From Desulfotalea sp. (GTDB lineage Bacteria > Desulfobacterota > Desulfobulbia > Desulfobulbales > Desulfocapsaceae): 64,000 bases of DNA. Below are positions 29,021 to 36,807 of this stretch, piece after piece. A program made the position numbers and the translations under genes. The stretch is from positions 124,001 through 188,000 of the forward strand of contig NVXR01000002.1 in the NCBI GenBank assembly GCA_002733995.1, written 5' to 3'. Within the stretch, counting starts at the first letter, position 1, and each line of letters starts with the position of its first letter. The notes under the pieces are model-generated. The model worked only from the letters and a program-made list of their open reading frames with translations. It searched no databases and had not been told where the DNA came from.

Positions 29021-31009
29021 ATTCAGTTGTTGCAGTCTATGTATTTTGACTCGCCCCTTCCCCACATTGAAGGCTTTTTTAGTCTCCTTCTGCGAGATCA
29101 GTAACGGTTGCAAACCAAAACGCTGGGCAACTATCGCAGGGTCGATGAGGGGAGTGCCAGCCATATTTTTTATATCTCTATTCATTGGCATTGGCATTTT
29201 CGCATCAACCAGAGTCTGGGCGTCCCTTGTCCCATACATCTTTGTATCCTGAACATCTACATCCCCTGGGACCACCAAGCCATCAGACCCGTAACTTCCA
29301 GACAGAAATAGCTCTTCATTCCCTGCGGAGGCGCCATAGGGGGAGACAGCAAAAGAATGGTCAGCCAATTGTATAGCAACACTCAGCATAGTCTTCCCTC
29401 GTCCTCCTGTAAGAACAAGAGGGCTCAACCTTACCAAACCTGGCTCCATACTAATTCCTGCAGAAAGTGAGGTGAATTCGGTGTTTTTAGCATCCGATAC
29501 TGTCTTTGCCGAGAGCAGATCAATACCCGAGATATAGCCGTCAGCAATACGAATTGTACCATCGCCGGTGAAGCCTTGCGTAAATGCACTCCCCGGTAGT
29601 CCTCTACTTTGCAGGGCAAGCTGTGCGTCCATCAGCCCACTCAAAAAGGATGTACCAAGTAATTCTTTTGAGAATGATTTTGTCTGGACCTGTTGCAACT
29701 CAACATCGCCTGCAAACGAAACAGGCAGGTCATTAAGTCCTACAGTGCCACTAAAAGCTCCTGTCCCTCCATGGAGTACAAATTTCCCTTTTTTGATATT
29801 CACCCGCCCATTCTCACCACTGATATCCATTTTGACACCGGTACAATGAACATTGGCCAGAAACAATTCGTCCCCTTGTATGCTAGCTAAGAAGGATGGA
29901 CCTGTAGTACGTTTGAAAAACGGATAAGCAATCTTACTTAGCAGATTTTCACTAGCACCTGTTTCAGGTTCAAAATAACGATCGAGGTGTATCTTTTTAA
30001 AATTAAGCTTCACATGATTTGTCATCTGTTGTGAAGGGTCATGGATCAGTTGGTAGGTAAAAGATGTATCATCGAAGGTACCCTCACCTGAGTCCACAGA
30101 GAACTTCTGCTGGTTCCCCAGAAAATGGCCTGCCAGTTCTATGGATAGTCCATCTATACGAGTTGCCTGTGCATCCGTTTGGTCTCCTTCTGCCCCAGAA
30201 GAAAGTGCCAAGAGAGAAAAGGGTGGAATATTCACCAACAAGTCACACTGTGTCTTGTCCAAAGGATAGGAACAATCCCCTTTAACAAAAGCTTCAATTT
30301 GCTCATTAACCTGCAGTTGAAGATCTAGAGCCAGGGAACTGAGACGTGCAGAAATCGGACCGATGCTGCCAACGCCACTCAGCTGCTGCTGACCTGCCCT
30401 AACCTTAAAATCTACCTGTGCTGTACCTGTAGAAGAAACGTTATTGAAGAGTAACATCAGATCATCAAGTCGATGACTGGTCTCATGTTGTTTATCATTC
30501 CAGGTCAGGCTTCCGCCTGTAATTGCGAAGAGCTCGATAAAAAATTCTCTTGAAAGAAGCCACGATGCGACGGAGGAAATATTATGGCTGGAATAAGGGC
30601 CATCATTTACCAACAAAATATCCCAATTATTTCTGCCATCCTGTTCACGCTGAAGATTGACATTGAGTCCACTCACTACAAATCTTGAAAGTTCTAACCT
30701 GTTCATCAATAGAGGCAACAGTTTGACTCGAGCCTCAAAGGAATCAATGTGTATAAAATCATCAGCAACAATACCCTCGGGATTCCCGAGACTCATATCA
30801 GAAAATGTGACACTCAACCAGGGGAAAAATGTAAGGCCAAAATCAGCACCGACACTAAAAGGTCGTCCTGTTGCACGGGTGACCTGTTTTTCAATCTGGG
30901 GAAGAATTTTCTGAACATTAAACAGAACGGGTAACAACAAGACAGTTGTACAAAGTAGAAATGAGCCTGCTACAACCGATACAACTCCATATTTCAAAAC
31001 TTTTTTCAT
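29000..31009 (-). CDS. AsmA family protein
   Basis: Large periplasmic protein held by an N-terminal inner-membrane anchor (about residues 7-28), related to TamB-type lipid-transport proteins. In enterobacteria AsmA mutants alter outer-membrane lipid and porin assembly. The 669 residues show the AsmA N-terminal domain (about 1-150, with KQVTRATGRPFSVGAD) and the conserved C-terminal AsmA_2 region (about 430-600, with GFTGDGTIRIADGYISGIDL). GGAAGG precedes the ATG. The gene ends inside the convergent mocA-like gene. Confidence 0.88.
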   Translation of the reverse strand: MKKVLKYGVVSVVAGSFLLCTTVLLLPVLFNVQKILPQIEKQVTRATGRPFSVGADFGLTFFPWLSVTFSDMSLGNPEGIVADDFIHIDSFEARVKLLPLLMNRLELSRFVVSGLNVNLQREQDGRNNWDILLVNDGPYSSHNISSVASWLLSREFFIELFAITGGSLTWNDKQHETSHRLDDLMLLFNNVSSTGTAQVDFKVRAGQQQLSGVGSIGPISARLSSLALDLQLQVNEQIEAFVKGDCSYPLDKTQCDLLVNIPPFSLLALSSGAEGDQTDAQATRIDGLSIELAGHFLGNQQKFSVDSGEGTFDDTSFTYQLIHDPSQQMTNHVKLNFKKIHLDRYFEPETGASENLLSKIAYPFFKRTTGPSFLASIQGDELFLANVHCTGVKMDISGENGRVNIKKGKFVLHGGTGAFSGTVGLNDLPVSFAGDVELQQVQTKSFSKELLGTSFLSGLMDAQLALQSRGLPGSAFTQGFTGDGTIRIADGYISGIDLLSAKTVSDAKNTEFTSLSAGISMEPGLVRLSPLVLTGGRGKTMLSVAIQLADHSFAVSPYGASAGNEELFLSGSYGSDGLVVPGDVDVQDTKMYGTRDAQTLVDAKMPMPMNRDIKNMAGTPLIDPAIVAQRFGLQPLLISQKETKKAFNVGKGRVKIHRLQQLNSPAFVK

Positions 31010-31129
31010 TGGATAACCTTCCGCGAATCAACGTTGACCAACAGCCAACAGGACGTACGACCTGTCTTTATCATCTCAACACCGTACATTAACTTATTAT
31101 TACAAGAAAAGATGTTACTCTTCAGGAGA

Positions 31130-31266
31130 CTTTCCACTATCGGTTAAATCACCGCCTGTAACAGTTTATCAGTGCATCAAATCCGTTCAATTGGGGCTTT
31201 GAAGCATACGAATGCTACCTACGAAACCTACAATGAATGTAGTTGGAGTGGGGCTTAATAATTATG
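31130..31266 (+). repeat. Dispersed repeat, copy B
   Basis: Second copy of the three-member family. Shared blocks: CACTATCGGTTAAATCACCGC, shortened here to TATCGGTTAAATCACC; CAGTGCATCAAA; GTTCAATTGGGGC; TTTGAAGCATACGAATGC; ACGAAACCTACAATGAATG; GTAGTTGG; and TTAATAATTA at the end. Orientation is the same as in copies A and C. Confidence 0.6.
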
Positions 31267-31440
31267 GAAAAATTAGTCTATAGCTAACACAACAATACTG
31301 CCCGCGTCTAGGTACAATCTATTTTATTCCACTTTTTATCCTAGGCGTTCAGCCCGTTCAACACAACAACCACATTCCCATGAAATGTTGCTTATTTTCA
31401 ACCAAGTAATTAAGAACTCAAAATCTCATATACTATCTTT

Positions 31441-31663
31441 TCAAAGAAAGAATTTCCAGCATATTCAGGTGAAACCGGATAACAATTGCTCACCAGGAGG
31501 TGAGCAAGGAGGCCTGAATTACAAACGCTTACCTTGAATTACAAAACAGAAATTGAAATTGTTTTTTAGTAACTAGAGGGCGGAAAAGAAGGGGAGAGAT
31601 GGCCCATAGGCAGAGAGCTATCTAACCGTTTACTATAGCGGCAGAGCAATAGTAAACTTTTTT
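31441..31663 (+). ncRNA. Candidate structured small RNA (unclassified)
   Basis: A plus-strand segment that ends in an intrinsic terminator but has no gene. TTGCTCACC (31486-31494) and GGTGAGCAA (31499-31507) form a perfect nine-pair hairpin with an AGGA loop. ATTCAGG (31463-31469) and CCTGAAT (31513-31519) close an outer stem around it. TGAATTACAAA occurs twice, 20 bases apart (31515 and 31535). TATACT at 31429-31434 could be a -10 box, though no good -35 box is visible. An eight-codon frame (31599-31625) with a purine-rich leader is also present. I recognise no known RNA family. Confidence 0.4.
31628..31663 (+). terminator. Strong intrinsic terminator
   Basis: GTTTACTAT (31628-31636) and ATAGTAAAC (31649-31657) pair perfectly, extended by a GC pair inside, and are followed directly by TTTTTT. 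It points in the plus direction although no plus-strand gene lies upstream. Confidence 0.8.
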
Positions 31664-31729
31664 GTAACGTTCAGGCATGAACCTTGCTTAGTAGTTATTA
31701 TTCCGTGAGGAACTCAATTCAGCCCCCCC

Positions 31730-31776
31730 AAATCGGGCAGAGCTTACGCAGTTTGTATGTTCTGCCCGATTTTTTC
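31730..31776 (+). terminator. Second intrinsic terminator
   Basis: AAATCGGGCAGA (31730-31741) and TCTGCCCGATTT (31761-31772) pair perfectly over 12 bases with a 19-base loop, followed by a T-run. On the minus strand the hairpin is followed by G residues, so it works only in the plus direction. Confidence 0.75.
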
Positions 31777-31798
31777 TTGTGCACAGCACAGCTACTTA

Positions 31799-32614
31799 TC
31801 ATTGCGATCTGGACTCAACAACTGCCTTACGATAGTCATAATACGCCTGTCGCGAGGCGACATATGGGTCAAGAGCAAACCTCTTTAAATCGTCATAGAC
31901 AGTTGGATTAAGAGAAAGAACATTTAGCTTATGAGAGGTATAATAAGAAATATCGAGTGCAACATTGTCATGAAAATATGGAATAGGATGGGTGTAGGCA
32001 TCAACAACCAGACCAACAGTATCTCTTATACTGGACGGTCCCACCATAGGCCAGCAGATATAAATCCCGTTACCGACGCCCCAACGTCCCAGTGTCTGAC
32101 CAAAGTCAGCCCTCCTTGGCTCTATATCAAATTCAAGATAGGCCGTGTCGACTAACCCATACACACCTAGGGTACTGTTGATAAGAAACCTGCCCAGAAC
32201 GACCCCTGATTGCTTAAACTCTCCCTGAAGCACAAAATTCAAAAATCGCACGGGGGAGGCTAAATTAAAGAAGAAATGACCTATAGATTCTCGTAGTTCA
32301 CGGGGGATAGCCCATATATAGCCATCGGTTACCGGACTAAGAACCCATTCGTATATGACATCATTAAACTCAAAGAAAACCCGGTTAAGTGGCTCAAGAG
32401 GGTCACTAATAGTGGTAAAATCATCATCGAAGTCATCTTCACTGTCAAAATCATCGCCAAAATCATCTTCACTATCATAGTCATCATCGAGTAAATCAGA
32501 TAAATGGCTTTGACTTGTTACAGTATCAAATGCCACCACCGACGTTGCTGAGCCTATTACACAGCACAGAATACATAAAATACATACAACCAGTTTCATA
32601 CGCTTATCACTCAC
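31799..32614 (-). CDS. mlaA: MlaA (VacJ) family lipid-asymmetry protein with acidic insert
   Basis: Outer-membrane component of the Mla pathway, which removes phospholipids from the outer leaflet. The 271 residues have an N-terminal hydrophobic signal (about 8-28) with several Cys (in VCILCILCCV), so a lipobox is possible but not clear-cut. An Asp/Glu-rich spacer (about 43-66) contains a ten-residue unit repeated in tandem. The MlaA domain follows, with DPLEPLNRVFFEFND, the R-ADFGQTLGRWGVG region and the GPSSIRD motif. The start is GTG; an ATG five codons later is an alternative and neither has a strong ribosome binding site. MlaC-F genes are not in the window. Confidence 0.9.
   Translation of the reverse strand: MSDKRMKLVVCILCILCCVIGSATSVVAFDTVTSQSHLSDLLDDDYDSEDDFGDDFDSEDDFDDDFTTISDPLEPLNRVFFEFNDVIYEWVLSPVTDGYIWAIPRELRESIGHFFFNLASPVRFLNFVLQGEFKQSGVVLGRFLINSTLGVYGLVDTAYLEFDIEPRRADFGQTLGRWGVGNGIYICWPMVGPSSIRDTVGLVVDAYTHPIPYFHDNVALDISYYTSHKLNVLSLNPTVYDDLKRFALDPYVASRQAYYDYRKAVVESRSQ
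32405..32495. repeat. Tandem 30-bp repeat inside mlaA
   Basis: Two adjacent units of about 30 bases encode DYDSEDDFGD and DFDSEDDFDD, followed by a further partial acidic run. They make the acidic spacer between the signal and the MlaA domain. Limits are approximate. Confidence 0.6.
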
Positions 32615-32660
32615 AATGGTTAAAACTTCACAGACAACAAAAGTTCAGAGGCAAAAGCAG

Positions 32661-32846
32661 CTATTTTTTTTTCTTGCCAGCGAATTTGCCACTATCTACT
32701 TGAGCCGCATTATACATGCTTACTATTCGACTACGTATAGTCAATCGATTATCAACGAGAGTTTCTAACACCAGAAAGAAAAGTCGGGGCAGCATACGGA
32801 GCAACTCCTTACATTCTCCTGATCCTTTTGGACAAATGCGATCCAT
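32661..32846 (-). CDS. Hypothetical small protein upstream of mlaA
   Basis: A 61-codon frame with AGGTGA five bases before the ATG, lying 46 bases upstream of mlaA on the same strand. The product has a Cys pair near the N terminus (ICPKGSGEC), a hydrophobic middle (MLPRLFFLVLETLV) and a lysine-rich end. I recognise no family. It may be a co-expressed small protein or a chance frame. Confidence 0.35.
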   Translation of the reverse strand: MDRICPKGSGECKELLRMLPRLFFLVLETLVDNRLTIRSRIVSMYNAAQVDSGKFAGKKKK

Positions 32847-32967
32847 TGATATCACCTATCTGTATTAAGCATTATCTATCTCAGCAATCCCCAACCACCT
32901 CTTCATCTGAAATAACGTAACATTAGACGATCTGTAGCGTTTTTTCTTCAGGATATACAATGTGCAT

Positions 32968-33621
32968 TCACTGTAAATCCTCGGGTAAGGGCAATTCCAA
33001 TTCGAGGATCATAGCCCGGGCAACAACCCGTGCGACCCCTCGATAAAAATTTGCATCCATGGATCCTTCTCCTCTCATAACCTCAAGGGCTTCTTTGGCC
33101 ATGACATAAAGAAAGATTTGAGAATGAAGTATATCTATCCAAGCTGTAATTTCAGTTGTTGAGGCATTGGCCTTTGAAGCGAGATAAAGACGTGCAGCAG
33201 CCTCAACATCGGGTTTTACAACGACATCCACAAAGAGTGGAAAGAGGGACGAAGGTTTCATCAGCTCCCGCACAACCATTTGGGTCGTCCAAGCGGCTGA
33301 ATCTCCTTTGAAATGGTCGTAAAAACTTCTAAAGACAGTCGTCTTAATAATTTCGGCCCTACCCTCTTGGGTGGAAAATAAGGCTGAATTTTCTGCAATA
33401 ATTGAAGAAAAATCAGCACATGGATCATGTGCCACCGCGTAACTTAGTGCGGCAACATACAATTTCTCCTTACTACCAAAGTGATAATGGATAGCACTGA
33501 GTTTTACCCCAGAAACTTCCGCGATCATCCTGGTACTCACAGACTCAAAACCATGGAGGGCAAATAACTCCCCCGCGGAATACACTAGATGCTCTTTTGT
33601 TTTTAACTTGTTTTCACCCAT
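32968..33621 (-). CDS. TetR family transcriptional regulator
   Basis: Repressor of 217 residues. The N-terminal helix-turn-helix (about 8-55) contains the typical GFESVSTRMIAEVSGVKLSA and IHYHFGSKEKLY segments. The C-terminal ligand domain resembles the group with a CerR/DUF1956-like C terminus. GGGGA precedes the ATG. A perfect palindrome overlaps its own promoter (listed separately), which strongly suggests autorepression. Downstream genes on the same strand, the small ORF and mlaA, are possible members of the same unit. The ligand is unknown. Confidence 0.9.
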   Translation of the reverse strand: MGENKLKTKEHLVYSAGELFALHGFESVSTRMIAEVSGVKLSAIHYHFGSKEKLYVAALSYAVAHDPCADFSSIIAENSALFSTQEGRAEIIKTTVFRSFYDHFKGDSAAWTTQMVVRELMKPSSLFPLFVDVVVKPDVEAAARLYLASKANASTTEITAWIDILHSQIFLYVMAKEALEVMRGEGSMDANFYRGVARVVARAMILELELPLPEDLQ

Positions 33622-33671
33622 AACATTCCCCTACATATTTCTGCATTTTCCCGACCGATCAACCACACAAT

Positions 33672-33700
33672 AAATTAGGTCAGTCGACCTAATCTGTCAA
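33672..33700 (-). promoter_or_regulatory. tetR promoter with embedded palindromic operator
   Basis: On the minus strand TTGACA (33700-33695) and TAATTT (33677-33672) are 17 bases apart. Between and overlapping them lies the inverted repeat ATTAGGTC-AGTC-GACCTAAT (33674-33693), perfect over eight bases per arm. A repressor bound here would block RNA polymerase. It lies about 50-80 bases upstream of the tetR start. Confidence 0.75.
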
Positions 33701-33945
33701 GTCGTTATTGAAATTATAGCCCCGAAAAAGGTACGGGACCTCTTCTTTCACAAGCAAAGCAGCAACAGGAGTCGTCAAGCAACGCAGGAGAACATTACGT
33801 AGAGGAAATAGGATTTACTGCCGACTACGACGATATAAGCATAAAGAAGGCAATACGGGCGTGAGAACTACAACTATCAGTTGTGCCAGACCCTCGGTGG
33901 CCCAGCAGCAAACAAGACAACATTTAGAACTAAAATGCGCAGCAA
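33701..33945. other. Gap between tetR promoter and the chimera gene
   Basis: No gene is supported here. The stretch follows the stop of the 877-codon gene on the minus strand. No hairpin with a T-run was recognised. Confidence 0.4.
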
Positions 33946-36579
33946 TTACACCATAAAAACAAACATAGCCGCAAGAGAGAGTAAAAAGCTAAAGGGTATG
34001 ATAAGCGTCTTGGAGGTTACCGGCACATCCACAAGAACCCTTTCAGTCACCCGGTATGTTGCATACAATGCGGCCAAAAGCCCACCAAGAACAGTTAAGA
34101 ACTGGAGAACATAGGTCGAATCAGAACTAATCAATCTCACATTTTCATAGCTAAAAGACAAGCCTAACAACTCCCTGATATTTGGAACAATACGTCCGGC
34201 ACCGCTCACAAAAAACTCAAGATGCACCGCCATATAGCCACCGAGAATAAGAGGAATAAATCCGTAGCCCAAAAGTGGCAACAAAAAAGCTCTATCTATC
34301 TGCGCATAGATGGATTGAGCGGTAATCATAAAATAATAGCCAACCTCAAAAACGAGTATCAAAGCAAAGAACAGCACACTTGCCACAAGCCAGCCTGGTA
34401 AAGAAAAACCGAAGGCTGTTGCAAATATCTCAACACCCCAGGCAACAGTTATCCGAAATTGATCCTGGAGGGCAAAAGGAAAGAAAATGGCCCCCATGGC
34501 TACAATTAAAAAGCTATCGGCTTTTCTTGGGGTCTCAAGACTCCAAAGCTCCTGGGGAGCAAGCCTGACATTTAGCTGAACAGAACTGTTTTCACAGGCC
34601 TTTATGCACTTAGCACACATAATACAATCGCGGTTATTATCTACAAGATATGGATGCCGAAACATAGGACAACCTGGTATCTCTGCGTCTCCTCGATAGC
34701 AAGAATGGCTCTGACATCTATTGAGGCACACATGGCTATTTGAACGAATTTCGACCACTGCAGGCATGGAAAAAATAGCATTTACCGCCCCAAGGGGACA
34801 GAAATAACGACACCAAGCTCTCCTTGAGTAGAGCACGCTAAAAAGTATCGACCCCAGCGTAATTATGAGAATAATTCCACCGGTAAGATACGGATTATGA
34901 TAGGCATCCCACACAATTTCAATCCAAAACACCAAGATGCAGAGAACCGCCATTATCCAGCCGGCATTGTTCTTCATGAAGGGCGGGGTATTACGAGTAG
35001 GTTTGATTATATTCTGCAAGATAATCCCAGGTACCGCGAGGGAGCAGACACTACACCAGGTTCTTGCCAGAAAGAAAAATGAAAAAAACATCAAAGGCCA
35101 ACCAATATACCAACCAATGGTCAAGCCAATGTTTGACGTGGGATCAGAGGGACCCACAAACAAAAACACCACAGTAATCAGGAGCACGCATCCCACAACA
35201 ACTTGGGGAACCCTTGGGAAAACCCAGCTCGACAAGAATTTTCTGATCCAGGGGATGCGCAGAAGATTATACTCCCACTTACCTTCCGTTTTAGGTAATC
35301 CCAAAAGAATTTGCTCCGGATCTATTTCATCTTTTTGGGCAAGCATTACAGCCCTGCGAATAACACTAGACAACTCTGTCAAATTGCCAGGCCAATCATA
35401 ATTAAGAAAGATTCCGAGAGTTTCCGACGTCACATTATGAATTTTCTTCCCATATTCCCGACTAAATCGATTGAGATAATGCGAGACGAGTCTGGGCAAA
35501 TCATCTTTGTGATTCCGTAGCGGCGGCACCTGAAACTCGCAGCCGGTTACAAGGGCAATGAGCTCTGGAATTAATTTACCGGTACTTTGCAGGTGTTCTA
35601 GAGAATACATAGAAACAAACACAACCCTCGACTGCATGGCCAGCTGTTTCTTGCTGCAAACATGGGTATAGATCCTGCTTCTGATAATGTTGACCAACTC
35701 TTTCTGCAGGGCTTCTCCCATAACATTTACATGGGTAAAGACTATGGTTCCCCCTGATGTCTGCTCAAAAAAACCAGCTTGCCTGACCTGGGAAAAGGGG
35801 AAGTTGCTCTGTTCAAGGCCAAAAAGTTCCCTTTCAAGCTGCAAAGGTGCATATTCCCTCAAATCGATTTCGAGGTAATGGTTACTGGCGTGGTTACTCT
35901 GGGAATGTATCTGTCTTGCAATGATTGATTTACCGGTTCCGGCTTCTCCGGTGAGAAGATAAGGATTTCTGTTTGCTGCATAGAGATCTATTGCTGCCTG
36001 GGTTTTCTTAGCGGTTTTCGATTCGCGGTTATCATTTTTACGATTTTTGGTGAGCCTTCTAAGCTGTATCGCTGATACGTTTATATCTTTAAAAAGGATT
36101 ACATCCTCAGCTTCGGAATCCGAGGCACCCTCCCCTCTCTTGGCATCGACTTGATCAAAGAAAGCAACTCGTAAACGTTCAGCCAGAGCAAAATCAAGCT
36201 GTTTATGAATCCTATGGTTGGTAAGAAATGCTGTGCGAAAAAAACGTTTATCAAAACAGATAACAACCAAATCGCAAAGAGCTCTCACCCCGAGTGAGCG
36301 TGGTTTATTGGTGAGGATACCCGTTTCACCGAAGTGACCACCGGGACCAATTCTACCAACTATTTTGGCAGAACCAACATCGTTATCTAGAATAAGTTCG
36401 GCATCTCCCACCGCGATAACATAAAAGATATCGCTGGTATCTCCCTTCTTATAGATATACTCCCCCTCGGAAATTATCTGCACCCTGGCAACTTCTGCAA
36501 AGGATACAACCTCAGAAACCGAGGCATCTTTAAAAAGGAGGGATTGACTTAAATGTTCTACAATAACGTCGCGCTTCAT
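33946..36579 (-). CDS. Chimeric cNMP-binding / degenerate sigma-54 AAA / membrane polyferredoxin protein
   Basis: An unusual 877-residue fusion. Residues about 15-135 are a CRP-type cyclic-nucleotide-binding domain (GGHFGETGILTNKPRS). Residues about 195-435 are a sigma-54-activator AAA+ domain with Walker A TGEAGTGKS (210-218) and YDWPGNLTEL. The GAFTGA loop is replaced by SNFPFS (258-263) and the Walker B acidic pair is lost (TIVFTHVNV). After a membrane segment (about 460-484) comes a NapH/NosR-like membrane part with Cys509, Cys512, Cys590 and Cys594. Then follow two ferredoxin-type sets (Cys618, 622, 627, 637; Cys652, 655, 658, 662) and further membrane segments. It probably couples a cytoplasmic signal to membrane electron transfer, or senses redox state. 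The exact role is unknown. Confidence 0.85.
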   Translation of the reverse strand: MKRDVIVEHLSQSLLFKDASVSEVVSFAEVARVQIISEGEYIYKKGDTSDIFYVIAVGDAELILDNDVGSAKIVGRIGPGGHFGETGILTNKPRSLGVRALCDLVVICFDKRFFRTAFLTNHRIHKQLDFALAERLRVAFFDQVDAKRGEGASDSEAEDVILFKDINVSAIQLRRLTKNRKNDNRESKTAKKTQAAIDLYAANRNPYLLTGEAGTGKSIIARQIHSQSNHASNHYLEIDLREYAPLQLERELFGLEQSNFPFSQVRQAGFFEQTSGGTIVFTHVNVMGEALQKELVNIIRSRIYTHVCSKKQLAMQSRVVFVSMYSLEHLQSTGKLIPELIALVTGCEFQVPPLRNHKDDLPRLVSHYLNRFSREYGKKIHNVTSETLGIFLNYDWPGNLTELSSVIRRAVMLAQKDEIDPEQILLGLPKTEGKWEYNLLRIPWIRKFLSSWVFPRVPQVVVGCVLLITVVFLFVGPSDPTSNIGLTIGWYIGWPLMFFSFFFLARTWCSVCSLAVPGIILQNIIKPTRNTPPFMKNNAGWIMAVLCILVFWIEIVWDAYHNPYLTGGIILIITLGSILFSVLYSRRAWCRYFCPLGAVNAIFSMPAVVEIRSNSHVCLNRCQSHSCYRGDAEIPGCPMFRHPYLVDNNRDCIMCAKCIKACENSSVQLNVRLAPQELWSLETPRKADSFLIVAMGAIFFPFALQDQFRITVAWGVEIFATAFGFSLPGWLVASVLFFALILVFEVGYYFMITAQSIYAQIDRAFLLPLLGYGFIPLILGGYMAVHLEFFVSGAGRIVPNIRELLGLSFSYENVRLISSDSTYVLQFLTVLGGLLAALYATYRVTERVLVDVPVTSKTLIIPFSFLLSLAAMFVFMV

Positions 36580-36623
36580 TCCTCAACCCAAAGAATCGAT
36601 TACAGTAAGATACTACTGCGTTC

Positions 36624-36668
36624 AACACAGGTAACAACCCTACAACGGGCTATGTGCCAACCTGTGTT
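36624..36668 (-). promoter_or_regulatory. Inverted repeat upstream of the chimera gene
   Basis: AACACAGGT (36624-36632) and ACCTGTGTT (36660-36668) are perfect nine-base arms around a 27-base loop that contains a small CCC/GGG stem. It lies 45-90 bases upstream of the chimera start and could be a regulator site or a leader structure. Confidence 0.45.
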
Positions 36669-36807
36669 CACCGTAAAATTTTATGGCTGGTTAACCCTGA
36701 GCTTCTTTTCGGGAATCAAACCATACAGTCCCCACCGACCAACAGGATAAAAACCATATTTCAACCTTCCAGTTATCAATCATAACAAGGCTTAACATTG
36801 TACGGTT

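Larger units (their letters stand above)
31010..31798 (+). other. Gene-free region between asmA and mlaA holding repeat, RNA candidate and terminators
   Basis: The largest non-coding stretch in the window, 789 bases between two minus-strand genes. It contains repeat copy B, a structured plus-strand segment and two plus-strand terminators, all listed separately. The first roughly 120 bases presumably hold the asmA promoter. No protein-coding frame is supported. Confidence 0.6.

Noticed and set aside
31476..31495. Sequence resembling half of a lac operator (GGATAACAATT)
   Set aside because: Only half of the symmetric site is present and there is no LacI-type gene or sugar operon; it falls inside the hairpin region.
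31599..31625. Eight-codon frame before the first tandem terminator, possible leader peptide
   Set aside because: No plus-strand gene follows that it could regulate; noted only as part of the RNA candidate.
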